Source of the DNA: Effusibacillus lacus
Lineage (GTDB): Bacteria; Bacillota; Bacilli; Tumebacillales; Effusibacillaceae
Assembly (NCBI RefSeq): GCF_002335525.1
Contig: NZ_BDUF01000003.1
Coordinates: forward strand, 1-64,000
Length of the DNA stretch: 64,000 nt
Reading direction: 5' to 3'
Shown one piece after another: positions 53,642 through 62,627 of the stretch (the first letter of the stretch is position 1; the number at the start of each line of letters is the position of its first letter). The notes beneath the pieces are model-generated. The model was given only the letters and a program-made list of their open reading frames with translations, ran no database searches and was not told where the DNA came from. Made by a program: the position numbers and the translations under genes.

Positions 53642-54595
53642 TCAGTTCGCGCTCACGATCATCATGACAAACAACGTAATCAAATAGAACAGAGAGTATA
53701 CAAAGCTCTTCTTTGCCCACTTCATGTCATCCTTGGCATAAAACGCCTCAACGGAGATATATAGGTATCCGATTCCCAAAACTACGGCAGCAATCAAATA
53801 ACTGAAGCCAACGGTACCCAAGCCGTACAGAATGAAGGTAACCGGCACCATGGCCGCCACATAACGCAAAGATTGACGCTTGGTCGCTTCAAAACCACGA
53901 ACCACCGGCAACAATGGAATGTTGGCGGCACGGTAATCTTCTACCCGGCGTATGGCCAATGCCAGGGTGTGAGGCGGCTGCCACAACAACATGAAGGCAA
54001 AGACAGCCCATGCGCTGGCATCCAACGTATTGGAAGCGGCCGCATATCCCATAATCGGCGGGATAGCGCCTGAAATGCCCCCAATTACGGTACTGAGCGT
54101 GGAGGTCCGTTTCAGCCACAGGGTATAAACAACCACGTACACGAAGAGTCCGGCCAATCCCAGGACTGCTGTCAATACATTAACAAAAAGCAGCATTGAA
54201 GTGCCCAGAATCGCCAACACAAACCCAAAAATCAATACTTTTCGGGGTGTCAACGCACCTGTGGCGGACGGACGCTTGCGTGTCCGCTCCATCTGCTGGT
54301 CCAGATCCCGGTCAATATAGTTGTTCAGGCTGGTACCCGCCATAATGACAAGAGCGGTTCCAACCATCGCCACAATCATCGTCCAGATGTCCAAGGACGG
54401 GATCATTCCGGCTTTGATGGCCGTTTTCGTGCCCAACCAATACCCCGCAAAAACGGCAATCATGTTGCCGACCGTAATCCCCAATTTTGTTACCGTTACA
54501 TAATCACGCCAAGTTCCCGTCCGGTTTAGTTCGGAAAAGGGCCCCGGCTCCATGGCACGGTTTGTCGAAGCTGCATATGACAGTTGTTGTTCCAT
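53642..54595 (-). CDS. ctaB: Protoheme IX farnesyltransferase (haem O synthase)
   Basis: Converts haem B to haem O for the oxidase. The 317-residue UbiA-type membrane enzyme has the polyprenyl-diphosphate motif NNYIDRDLDQQMERTRKRP and the second Asp-rich loop RRVEDYRAANIPLLPVV, with about nine helices. GGGGGT precedes the ATG. It is directly after ctaA and before the subunit III gene. Confidence 0.96.
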   Translation of the reverse strand: MEQQLSYAASTNRAMEPGPFSELNRTGTWRDYVTVTKLGITVGNMIAVFAGYWLGTKTAIKAGMIPSLDIWTMIVAMVGTALVIMAGTSLNNYIDRDLDQQMERTRKRPSATGALTPRKVLIFGFVLAILGTSMLLFVNVLTAVLGLAGLFVYVVVYTLWLKRTSTLSTVIGGISGAIPPIMGYAAASNTLDASAWAVFAFMLLWQPPHTLALAIRRVEDYRAANIPLLPVVRGFEATKRQSLRYVAAMVPVTFILYGLGTVGFSYLIAAVVLGIGYLYISVEAFYAKDDMKWAKKSFVYSLFYLITLFVMMIVSAN

Positions 54596-54607
54596 CCGAT
54601 ATACCCC

Positions 54608-55567
54608 CTATCCGTTAGTTACAACCGTCCGGCTTAGCGGAATTCTACCATTATCTTGCAAGTCTGCTGCTGAAGGCGCTTTGGCAAACTTGATCCGGCA
54701 AGCGATTTCCGTGCTGATCCAGAGCATCATGGCTGCTACAGCCATATGGACTGTTGTTGTCAGCAATTCAAGCTTCGTGATCAGCGAGAAAAATCCAAGA
54801 AATCCTTGCAGTCCCAACAGAATCAGCAATGTCAGGGTTTGCCGGCAATACACCTTGCATCTCCTGGCGTAAACCAACAACCAGAACAGCGACAGCACAA
54901 CCAGAAACGCCGAAAACATGTGAACGTACATAACCAGTTCAGCTGTCTTAAAGGTAGTGATCAGTTCGTTGGCAAGCGGTGTTTCCGGATGAACATAAGT
55001 GTGGGAAGCACTGCTGTGCTTGAAAAATCCCCCGATCACCGACTCCAGGTATACAGCGGCAGATGTGAACAGCGCAGGTTTGTACATTGCTTGTACCGGC
55101 GGCTGCTGCACCTTGCTCCGCTGCATGGAACCTGCACGAACGGACCCATCCTTGCTTCTTGCCTTGGCTGTCAGAATCACAAGAACTGCAAGCAGTAACA
55201 GGGCAAAACTCATATCGATCGCCGTCAGGCCGGAGGGCAGTTTATGCAGAACGTTAACGCCGCCCATCACTCCGACCAGAACCAACAGGACAACCGACAT
55301 AACGGAAAGAATCCTCACCAGACGATCTGTTCGATTTTGTTTCCATAATACAACAGCATTGACCAGAATCAAGATGCCAGTTAACGAAGAAAATGTCCGA
55401 TGTGTGAACTCCACCAGAATGATACCCTCCAACGGAGGGACAATTCTGCCGTTTCAAAGCGGCCAGTCCGAACAGGCAAGCCCCGCGTCGAATCCAACCA
55501 CCAGAACCCCGAGAATGATCAGGACATACGTTGAAACAGTTGTGAGCAAAGGCAGACGGCTTAACAT
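54608..55567 (-). CDS. ctaA: Haem A synthase with one in-frame TGA at a conserved Cys
   Basis: Would convert haem O to haem A. The ATG at 55567 has AAGGAGGG upstream. Reading gives MLSRLPLLTTVSTYVL, LACSDWPL, then TGA (55456-55454), then NGRIVPPLEG and a clean frame of 281 codons to 54608, about 319 residues in all, the normal size. In relatives the motif is CPDWPLC, so TGA stands exactly for the second Cys. Ligand His residues are seen in EFTHRTF, VHMFSAF and VHMAVAA; the position of the fourth reads DMSF in my hand alignment. No second Cys pair is present. It could be a nonsense mutation, a sequencing error, readthrough or selenocysteine. Confidence 0.8.
55425..55456 (-). promoter_or_regulatory. 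TGA codon plus SECIS-like hairpin in ctaA
   Basis: After the TGA (55456-55454) come 14 bases, then CCCUCC-GUU-GGAGGG, a perfect 6-bp stem with a 3-base loop starting with G. The distance from UGA to the loop is 20 bases. As I recall the bacterial SECIS rules (16-37 bases, stem of at least 4 bp, G in the first two loop positions), this fits. The hairpin also encodes PPLEG, so it may be accidental. Confidence 0.4.
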
Positions 55568-55591
55568 TCTTCCTACCCTCCTTAAACGGGT

Positions 55592-55682
55592 CCATCTAAA
55601 ATTCGACTTAGCGGCTCGCCGCTTAGCTGCATCCTGGAAGCTTCGAAGCATATGCCGAGTGTTATGATGGGGACCCAAAATT
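55592..55682 (-). repeat. Dispersed structured element, copy B (before ctaA)
   Basis: On the minus strand it runs from AATTTTGGGTCCCCATCA to TTAGATGGACCC. CCATC and GGGT at one end can pair with GATGG and ACCC at the other, and AGCGG-CGAG-CCGCT forms an inner hairpin. It shares ends and the GATGCA(R)C(Y)AAGCGGC block with 531-646; loop bases CGAG versus CAAC differ while the stem is kept. It lies between ctaD and ctaA, just before the ctaA ribosome site. Confidence 0.6.
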
Positions 55683-55702
55683 TTTTGTGCACCGAAAAAT
55701 CT

Positions 55703-57352
55703 TTATACTCTTACGGCGTCGTCATCAGAGAAACGCTTGTGGTCTTTCCCGGAAACCCCGAAGTTGTACGGATAAGCCGTAACAACAGGAATTTCATGGA
55801 AGTTGTGCTCCGGCGGTGGCGAGGAAACGGTCCACTCGAGAGTTTGCGCTCCCCACGGATTCGCTTCAGCCTTGGCACCCTTCCAAAGGGAAACAAGAAT
55901 GTTGTAGAACACCAGAATCGTTGCAAATCCAATGATAAAAGAACCTGCAGTTGCCAGCTTGTTCCACAGGAACATCTCCGGAGTATGGATATAGTCGTAT
56001 ACCCGCCGTTGCATTCCCAGATATCCGGCCAGGAACATCGGGAAGAACGTCAGGTTTGTGCCGAAGAAGTAAATCCAGAAAGTCCAGATGCCCAGTTTCT
56101 CATTGTACATGCGCCCTGTTGCTTTCGGATACCAGTAGAACAAACCTGCGATGATCGCCATCATGGTTCCGCCGAACACTACATAGTGGAAGTGACCCAC
56201 AACAAAATAGGTGTCGTGCAGGTGAATGTCAATCGGAACTGCTGCCAGGAACAGACCGGACAGACCGCCGATGGCAAACAGGAAGATAAAACCAAAAGCA
56301 GAGAATAGTAACGGTGTTGTAAACTGTATGGAGCCCTTCCACAGAGTGGACAGCCAGTTAAAGATTTTAATCGCCGTGGGCACCGCAATGATCAACGAGG
56401 TAACCATGAACGGAATCCCCGCTTCTACCTGCATGCCCGCAACGAACATGTGGTGCGCCCATACAAGGAAGCCAAGCAAACCGATGGTTACCGAAGAGTA
56501 AGCGATTGCATGGTAACCAAAAATCGGTTTCCGGGAGAATACCGGAATGATCTCGGACACGATCCCCATTGCCGGGATTACCATTACGTAAACCGCCGGG
56601 TGAGAGTAGAACCAGAACAGATGCTGATAAAGCATCGGGTCACCGCCTGCAGCCACGCTGTAGAAGACGGTTCCCAGATGACGGTCAAACAGCAGGGTGG
56701 TCACTGCGCCTGCCAAAGCCGGCACACCGAACAACTGAATGAAAGAAGTTACCAACATCGCCCATACAAACAGAGGCATTCTGTTCAGGGTCATGCCCGG
56801 TGCCCGCATGTTGAAAATTGTTACGATGGTGTTGATTGCACCAAGAATGGAGGAAAGACCGAGAATATGGACCCCGGTTACCCAGAGATCAAGTCCTATC
56901 CCCTTGGATTCAATACTGTAGGGCGGATAAGCTGTCCAACCCACATCCGGCATGGCCCCCAACAAAGGGCTGATCATCAAGCCTATACCGCCCAGGAGAT
57001 ACAGCCAGTAGCTCAAGGCATTCATCCGCGGGAAGGCCATATCTTGAGCCCCCACCATAATGGGCACCAGATAGTTGGCAAAAGCACCCGCAAGCATAGG
57101 AATCACGAACAGGAAGATCATGATCGTCCCATGCATCGTAAAGAATTGGTTAAAAGAATCAGGTTTCAGCACCTCGGCCCCAGGCATTGCCAACTGGGTA
57201 CGGATGGCCAAAGCGGCAAGACCGCCAAAGATCAGAAAGAATAAACCGGTAACTGCGTACATAATACCGATTTTTTTATGGTCAACCGTCAGCACCCAAT
57301 CACGCCAGAACGATTTGGGGCGCACGGTTCCCGCAACTGCAGCAGTAGCCAT
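55703..57352 (-). CDS. ctaD: Cytochrome c oxidase subunit I (A2-type)
   Basis: Catalytic membrane subunit of about 549 residues with twelve helices. Ligands include the His in TMHGTIM, the CuB His and cross-linked Tyr region in [18 protein letters not shown] and [12 protein letters not shown]. The D-channel Glu of A1 enzymes (HPEVY) is Ala and the motif is YSHP, which marks the A2 subtype. The ATG at 57352 is used; a GTG 12 bp upstream is too close to the GAGGAG site. It lies 31 bp after ctaC. Confidence 0.95.
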   Translation of the reverse strand: MATAAVAGTVRPKSFWRDWVLTVDHKKIGIMYAVTGLFFLIFGGLAALAIRTQLAMPGAEVLKPDSFNQFFTMHGTIMIFLFVIPMLAGAFANYLVPIMVGAQDMAFPRMNALSYWLYLLGGIGLMISPLLGAMPDVGWTAYPPYSIESKGIGLDLWVTGVHILGLSSILGAINTIVTIFNMRAPGMTLNRMPLFVWAMLVTSFIQLFGVPALAGAVTTLLFDRHLGTVFYSVAAGGDPMLYQHLFWFYSHPAVYVMVIPAMGIVSEIIPVFSRKPIFGYHAIAYSSVTIGLLGFLVWAHHMFVAGMQVEAGIPFMVTSLIIAVPTAIKIFNWLSTLWKGSIQFTTPLLFSAFGFIFLFAIGGLSGLFLAAVPIDIHLHDTYFVVGHFHYVVFGGTMMAIIAGLFYWYPKATGRMYNEKLGIWTFWIYFFGTNLTFFPMFLAGYLGMQRRVYDYIHTPEMFLWNKLATAGSFIIGFATILVFYNILVSLWKGAKAEANPWGAQTLEWTVSSPPPEHNFHEIPVVTAYPYNFGVSGKDHKRFSDDDAVRV

Positions 57353-57383
57353 GAACCTGCTCACTCCTCTCAGAATTGATTGA

Positions 57384-58307
57384 TTACTTCAGAGTCTTGA
57401 TATATTCGGTGATCGACTTGAGTTGCTTCTCGTCAAACTTGGCAACAGGCGGCATCGGAGAATATCCTTCCGGAACTTTCGCTCCCGGATTCGTAATCGA
57501 TTCCTTGATATATTCGTCGTCCACTTTCACCATCTGACCGTTCGTCAGCTTCTTCTCGGACCCGTACAACCCCTTCCAGGACGGACCGGCAGACTTGGAA
57601 CCGTCGATGGAGTGACAGGACAGGCAACTCTGCATGGCAAGCTTTTCCCCTGCTTGCGGTCCCTCTTCCGAAGCCTTCTTTGCATCAGCCAGGAACTTGT
57701 TGAACTCGTCTTCCTTGCCAACCGTCATGGTTGCAAGCATCTTGGTGTGGGCGGTTCCGCAGTATTCCGCACAGATAACCGGATACTCTTTGCCGCCCTG
57801 CAGTTTGCCAAGCGGTATGACCGTCTCCCTTCCGGGAACAGCATCCTGCTTGAGGCGGGCATCCGGAATCCAGAGACTGTGAATCACGTCAACGGAAGTC
57901 ACCTTCAGTACAACGTCCTTTCCTTCCGGAACCATAAACTTGTTGATGGTAGAAGCGCCATTGGGATACTTGAACTCCCAGGACCATTTCCGACCGATGA
58001 CCTCAATCTCATAAGCGTCAGCAGCCGAAGCTTTCTGAATGTCATAGGTCATTTGAGTACTGTAGATCCCAAGACCAACTAGAATCAGTGCAGGAACCAA
58101 TGTCCAAATGATTTCAAGCTTGGTGTTGCCGTGTACGGCAAGACCCTCCTGGTTTTGCTTCGTGCGCTTGTACTTGATCAGGAAGAAAATAAGCAAGAAT
58201 TCTACCAGAATGAAAGCAACCAGGGATATGCCAAAAATAAGCACAAAAAGCGAGTCCACCTGTTTTCCGATAATATTAATGGACTCTGGCAGCCAATTCG
58301 TAGGCAC
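57384..58307 (-). CDS. ctaC: Cytochrome c oxidase subunit II with fused cytochrome c
   Basis: A 307-residue subunit (caa3-type). Two N-terminal helices (about 18-46 and 64-84) are followed by the cupredoxin CuA domain with ligands His143, Cys179, Cys183, His187 and Met190 (CAEYCGTAHTKM), then a class I cytochrome domain with CLSCH at 228-232 and a Met in SPMPPV. No lipoprotein Cys is seen. The start is GTG behind AGGAGGG. It is the first gene of the operon. Confidence 0.96.
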   Translation of the reverse strand: MPTNWLPESINIIGKQVDSLFVLIFGISLVAFILVEFLLIFFLIKYKRTKQNQEGLAVHGNTKLEIIWTLVPALILVGLGIYSTQMTYDIQKASAADAYEIEVIGRKWSWEFKYPNGASTINKFMVPEGKDVVLKVTSVDVIHSLWIPDARLKQDAVPGRETVIPLGKLQGGKEYPVICAEYCGTAHTKMLATMTVGKEDEFNKFLADAKKASEEGPQAGEKLAMQSCLSCHSIDGSKSAGPSWKGLYGSEKKLTNGQMVKVDDEYIKESITNPGAKVPEGYSPMPPVAKFDEKQLKSITEYIKTLK

Positions 58308-58712
58308 GTTTTTCCCTCCTATATCAGATTTGAATTTTTTTCAACAATTTTGTTGCCGAAATGGGACTGGCTCCGGAACCTTTCTCCTCCTCTCGCACCC
58401 CTATCGAGTTTTGTTTGTGACGATTATACGTCTGAATCCCCTGAAATAGGACGGCATCCTGCAAGCTACATCCTATTTTACGATAATGGAAGTAGTTTTT
58501 CATCATAATTTGTTGAATTCTTATCCGGCAGTTTTTTCAAAACGTCACTTTTTTGACACATTTTAGCCAATAATCGCTCATTTTTAGAAGAATTATCCAA
58601 TTATATCTGTTATTATTTCGTAAAAACCCTGATCCCCTTCACGATGTTGTGAAAATAATGCAAGTTTAGGTTAGAATACATAGGGAAACCATTTTTGGAA
58701 CGGAGCACCTAT
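58308..58712. other. Divergent control region of ctaC and the methyltransferase gene
   Basis: No gene is seen. On the minus strand TATAAT lies at 58428-58423, and an inverted repeat AAATAGGA/TCCTATTT (58444-58451 and 58471-58478) lies just upstream, a possible operator for ctaC. On the plus strand TAGAAT near 58672 may serve the methyltransferase gene. The rest is AT-rich. Confidence 0.5.
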
Positions 58713-59882
58713 ATGAGTCGAATTGAATTGATCGCCACTGCTCCCATGGGGTTGGAATCGGTTGTGGCCAGGGAACTGAAACAGCTGGGGTATGAAGATT
58801 TAACGGTGGAAAACGGAAAAGTAACGTTTGCAGCAGACGAAGCGGCCATCGCCCGTTGCAATCTCTGGCTCCGTTCCGCCGACCGGGTCGTGTTGAAGAT
58901 TGGGGAGTTTCGTGCCACAACTTTCGAGGAATTGTTCGAACAAACCAAATCATTGCCTTGGGCCGATTGGCTGCCGGAAGATGCCGTGTTCCCGGTTGAA
59001 GGAAGATCGGTTAAATCAAAGTTGGCGAGCGTTCCCGCCTGTCAGTCAATCGTAAAAAAAGCCGTCGTTGAACGGTTGAAACAATCCTACTGCGTTGAAC
59101 GATTTGAGGAAACCGGTCCTTTATTCGCAATTGAAGTTGCGCTGCGCAATGATATTGCCACTCTGACAATCGATACCAGCGGAGCCGGCTTGCACAAACG
59201 GGGATATAGAACCCTCCCGGTGGAAGCTCCCATCAAGGAAACACTGGCTGCAGGCATCATTCTCCTCAGCAGATGGAACCCCGACCGCATCTTGGCGGAT
59301 CCTTGCTGCGGTTCAGGTACCATTCCGATTGAAGCTGCGCTTATCGGACGAAATATTGCTCCCGGGTTGAACCGGGAATTTTCATCGGAATCCTGGCCTA
59401 CCCTGTCGGAAGGTATCTGGCGGCAAGCAAGAATCGAGGCCCGGGAGCTTGCAAAATGGGATCTGCCTCTTAAAATCTACGGGTCCGACATCAACAAAAG
59501 CGTGATTCCGACAGCCCGTTTCCACGCCAAGGAAGCTGGCTTCGGCGATGTCATCGAGTTTCGAGCCGCGCCTGCCGAAGAGTTCCAGATGGACGAATTG
59601 TATGGCTGTATGATCACCAATCCCCCCTACGGAGAACGGCTCGGCGAACGGCAGGAAGTGGAAGACCTCTACAGCGATCTCGGATATGTGGCCAGTCTCC
59701 ACGATACCTGGTCGTTCTTTGTTCTGACGTCCCACAAGGGTTTTGAAAAGCTTTTTGAAAAAGAAGCGGATAAGCGCCGCAAGCTCTACAATGGCCGGAT
59801 TGAGTGCCATCTGTATCAATACTTAGGGCCCTTGCCCCCGCGCAAGAAAGAAGCATCTGATACAGGAGACTCCGAAGCATGA
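58713..59882 (+). CDS. THUMP-domain RNA methyltransferase (RlmL/YpsC-like)
   Basis: A 389-residue S-adenosylmethionine-dependent RNA guanine-N2 methyltransferase. The N-terminal THUMP domain covers about 1-150; the UPF0020 catalytic domain has LADPCCGSGTIPIEAA (SAM site) and ITNPPYGERLG (NPPY catalytic motif). This matches the RlmL-type proteins of Bacillota such as YpsC. The ATG at 58713 has CGGAG upstream. Its 3' end overlaps the convergent phosphoesterase gene by 67 bp. Confidence 0.92.
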   Translation: MSRIELIATAPMGLESVVARELKQLGYEDLTVENGKVTFAADEAAIARCNLWLRSADRVVLKIGEFRATTFEELFEQTKSLPWADWLPEDAVFPVEGRSVKSKLASVPACQSIVKKAVVERLKQSYCVERFEETGPLFAIEVALRNDIATLTIDTSGAGLHKRGYRTLPVEAPIKETLAAGIILLSRWNPDRILADPCCGSGTIPIEAALIGRNIAPGLNREFSSESWPTLSEGIWRQARIEARELAKWDLPLKIYGSDINKSVIPTARFHAKEAGFGDVIEFRAAPAEEFQMDELYGCMITNPPYGERLGERQEVEDLYSDLGYVASLHDTWSFFVLTSHKGFEKLFEKEADKRRKLYNGRIECHLYQYLGPLPPRKKEASDTGDSEA

Positions 59883-60610
59883 GTAAACGGACTCACCGCC
59901 TGCCGGATCACCCTTGCCATCGTCTCCAGGTTTGGATAGTTTCCATCGTTATATTGAGATACCACACGCTCCAAATCGTACGGCACCCGTTCAATCGTTA
60001 CCGAATAACGGTCTTCGGCGGCCTCCACCAAAGCATAGGATGCCTTGGGCATACCGTCAAAGGGCAACCCCACGCTGCCAATGTTCACAAGACACTTCCC
60101 GTTAAGATAACGCACGTAGGGAAGGTGGATGTGAGCATAAACATACAACGAAGAATTTTCTTGCTTCATCAGCTTGTCCTGCAGCAGATTGGCCGGTTGA
60201 TCCGGCATCACCACTTCAAACAAACTTTCCGGAGTTGCATGAAACGCATGAACCCTCACGGCATCCGTAAGGTTGAATGTCAGTTCCGCAGGCAGTTCCT
60301 TCAGATAATCCAGATCCGACTGATCCAGACGTTGAACTGCCCATTCCCTTTCCCGGTTCATCATCTCCAGCATAGGGGCGGGGACTTCCCCTTCCCTTAC
60401 GCCGCGGACAGTCCATTCATCCGCATTGCCTTTGATTACTTCCGTGTTCAAATTTTTGACCATCTCGACCGACCGTTTGGGTTCCGGCCCACGATAGGCG
60501 ATATCGCCGAGGACAACGATTCTGTCAACATTCTTGCTTTGAATATCGGCAAGCACTGCCTCCAGGGCCACCGCATTGCCGTGAATATCCGAAAGAAACG
60601 CTACTCTCAC
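59816..60610 (-). CDS. Metallophosphoesterase (YfcE/Calcineurin-like)
   Basis: A 264-residue phosphoesterase with the metal motifs FLSDIHGNAVAL, VVLGDIAYRGP, GNADEW and YVYAHIHLPYVR. Its substrate is unknown; relatives hydrolyse small phosphodiesters or act as protein or nucleotide phosphatases. The start is GTG behind AGGAGGG. It lies 43 bp after the HAD hydrolase gene, probably co-transcribed, and converges with the methyltransferase gene. Confidence 0.9.
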   Translation of the reverse strand: MRVAFLSDIHGNAVALEAVLADIQSKNVDRIVVLGDIAYRGPEPKRSVEMVKNLNTEVIKGNADEWTVRGVREGEVPAPMLEMMNREREWAVQRLDQSDLDYLKELPAELTFNLTDAVRVHAFHATPESLFEVVMPDQPANLLQDKLMKQENSSLYVYAHIHLPYVRYLNGKCLVNIGSVGLPFDGMPKASYALVEAAEDRYSVTIERVPYDLERVVSQYNDGNYPNLETMARVIRQAVSPFTHASESPVSDASFLRGGKGPKY

Positions 60611-60653
60611 CAGACACCCTCCTGTCCGAATCCATAACGTCCGGAAACTTTAT

Positions 60654-61721
60654 TCAAAACAACGCCGCCAAGTCCCGAACATCCCGCAAAATGTGGTCGG
60701 CTCCGTGGGCTTCAAACATCCCCCGTGCACGCTCTCTTTCATGGCCTGTCAGAGTTGCGGCAAAGGAAGCGCCAAGAGCACGGGCCGCCAGCAGATCCGC
60801 CAGCGAATCCCCTACGATCAGCACATCGGGACGGTTCAAAGGAAGAACCTCTTTCAGGATCTCTGCATGCGATGGCTCTGCCCCGCGCAAAGCCCGCAGA
60901 TAAGAGAAAGGATGCGGCTTGGCCAGTGGCGCAATCGATGTTTCCGCCTCTGCTTCCAGTACGGTGGAAGCGGTGGCAATGCGTTCCTCCGGAATATATT
61001 TCAACACTCCCAGCGCTCCCAAAGGTATCAACGTTTCTTTCCGGGGCCGTCCTGTTCCAATTCCAAGCACCAGCCCAAGGTCCGTCAGCCTGGCGAGCAG
61101 TGCTTGCAGTTCTTCACCCGGTACAATAGGCTCTTCTCTGTCCAGATAACCGGGTTTTGCGTGTCCGTCTCCAAGATAGAATTCCTGAAAAATCTGTCTT
61201 GTCTCTTCCCAAAGCTGGCTGGTGCGTCCGAAGGATCCGGTTTCCACTCCCGCCCATTCGAGGGCAAACCGGTTCAAATACTGCAAAAATTGATGCTTCT
61301 CCAGATGCTCGGGAAAATCTTTCGTAAAGTCGGCGAACGCCGGTTTCACCCCAACCCTTTGACGGATCTCCGGAAAATCTGCCAGCGTGATCCCCCGGGT
61401 CAACAAGTCCTGCACCCAACTCTTGTCTTCCGCACGGGCCAAATTTTTCAAAAGGGAATGGGAAACCATCAAATACACCATGTCCCAGTTGCTGTTCACC
61501 CCACGCCCTTTCAGGAAATCAAGCACTTCGTCCCTTGGCCCCAGCACCTGCCGGCGAATCTCCGCCAGCCGTTCACGATCCGGATTCGGTTCCGTGGCGG
61601 CAGTGCCCAAGAAACGTTCTGTAACGATCAGTTCATGAATGGTTTGCGAAGTGGCGTTAAAATATGTATCTTCTCCCAGCATAACACCGTCCACATCAAA
61701 CAATACCGTCGTGTACCTCAC
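60654..61721 (-). CDS. HAD-superfamily hydrolase
   Basis: A 355-residue HAD phosphatase, longer than usual because of a large helical cap (about residues 20-210). Motif I is TVLFDVDGVML with the nucleophilic Asp, motif II is in GIGTGRP, and motif IV is LIVGDSLADLLAARALG. Most like phosphoglycolate-phosphatase relatives; substrate unknown. The GTG at 61721 follows GGAGG at 7 bases; an upstream frame lacks support. Confidence 0.87.
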   Translation of the reverse strand: MRYTTVLFDVDGVMLGEDTYFNATSQTIHELIVTERFLGTAATEPNPDRERLAEIRRQVLGPRDEVLDFLKGRGVNSNWDMVYLMVSHSLLKNLARAEDKSWVQDLLTRGITLADFPEIRQRVGVKPAFADFTKDFPEHLEKHQFLQYLNRFALEWAGVETGSFGRTSQLWEETRQIFQEFYLGDGHAKPGYLDREEPIVPGEELQALLARLTDLGLVLGIGTGRPRKETLIPLGALGVLKYIPEERIATASTVLEAEAETSIAPLAKPHPFSYLRALRGAEPSHAEILKEVLPLNRPDVLIVGDSLADLLAARALGASFAATLTGHERERARGMFEAHGADHILRDVRDLAALF

Positions 61722-61821
61722 TGTCTTTCCTCCACTCCAATTGTCTTTCTTTCCATCATACATTGTTTCCCCGCTTTAGAAAAATTCTTTTTTCAATCAT
61801 TTTTTGCATGGGGCTTGCATA

Positions 61822-61864
61822 TAATACTAACGTATTGTAATATACTATTATAAAGTAAGTATTA
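61822..61864 (+). promoter_or_regulatory. Inverted repeat in the DoxX promoter region
   Basis: TAATACT (61822-61828) and AGTATTA (61858-61864) flank an AT-rich dyad with GTAT...ATAC inside. TATAAT at 61820-61825 overlaps the left arm. It could bind a HxlR- or MarR-type repressor, as is common for DoxX genes. Confidence 0.4.
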
Positions 61865-61896
61865 ATCATTCATTTTTGAAAAGGAGAGGATTCGTA

Positions 61897-62277
61897 ATGA
61901 ATGCAGGTTTACTGGTGATTCGGTTGGTAGTGGGACTATTGTTTGCAGGCCATGGCGCGCAGAAGCTGTTTGGCTGGTTTGGCGGCTATGGAATCAAAGG
62001 GACAGCCGGTTGGATGGAGTCGATCGGTATTAAACCGGGGGTACCGATGGTTATTTTGGCGGGGCTGGCCGAACTTGTCGGAGGCCTGTTGTTTGCAGCC
62101 GGGCTCTTTCTTCCCGTGGCGGCCGTCCTGCTGATTGGCGCCATGTTGGTCGCCATTCTTAAGGTGCATGGCAGCAACGGTCTTTGGGCAACAAACAATG
62201 GATACGAGTACAACCTCGTTCTGATCGCGGTTGTACTGGGTGTTACACTGATTGGCGCCGGAGAGTTCTCTTTCTAA
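61897..62277 (+). CDS. DoxX family membrane protein
   Basis: A 126-residue membrane protein with four helices. The DoxX pattern is LVVGLLFAGHGAQKLFGWFGG near the start and AGLAELVGGLLFAAG in the middle. DoxX proteins are linked to redox or thiol stress and membrane oxidoreductases. AAGGAGAGG precedes the ATG. It is monocistronic with its own terminator. Confidence 0.92.
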   Translation: MNAGLLVIRLVVGLLFAGHGAQKLFGWFGGYGIKGTAGWMESIGIKPGVPMVILAGLAELVGGLLFAAGLFLPVAAVLLIGAMLVAILKVHGSNGLWATNNGYEYNLVLIAVVLGVTLIGAGEFSF

Positions 62278-62291
62278 TTTTGTTTGGTTTG

Positions 62292-62318
62292 CCCGTACCA
62301 TTTGGTACGGGTTTTTTT
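62292..62318 (+). terminator. Rho-independent terminator of the DoxX gene
   Basis: CCCGTACC-ATTT-GGTACGGG followed by seven T. Confidence 0.95.
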
Positions 62319-62627
62319 GTTGCACTCCATAAACAAAAAAAAGAAACCGGAGAGTTATCCGGTTCGTCACATAGTAAGAGGAGAAGAAACAAAAATGGTT
62401 TCTGATAACAGTTTACCACACAAGTTTACATAACTCAACTTCTGATTTAAAAGCCCGATTTAAAAGCATTTCAAGATTTAATGATCGACCGGGAAATCTT
62501 CATACTTTTTTAAGATCCCCCCTGTTGCTCCCGCCTATATTTTCCATAATAATGGGGAGAGGAGAATGATTCCATCCCGACGAATCAAATTGTTGCACAA
62601 TACCAACACTACTAAGGGTGAACAAAC
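62319..62627. other. Leader region of the PduL-AckA gene
   Basis: No gene is evident. A direct repeat GATTTAAAAGC occurs at 62444-62454 and 62457-62467, with a shorter relative near 62475. TTTACA at about 62426 could be a -35 box, but the matching -10 is poor. AAGGGTG precedes the start codon. Confidence 0.4.

Noticed and set aside
58713-60610. 67-bp tail-to-tail overlap of the methyltransferase and phosphoesterase genes as a sign of misannotation
   Set aside because: Both proteins have full sets of motifs and sensible lengths; short convergent overlaps occur in bacteria.
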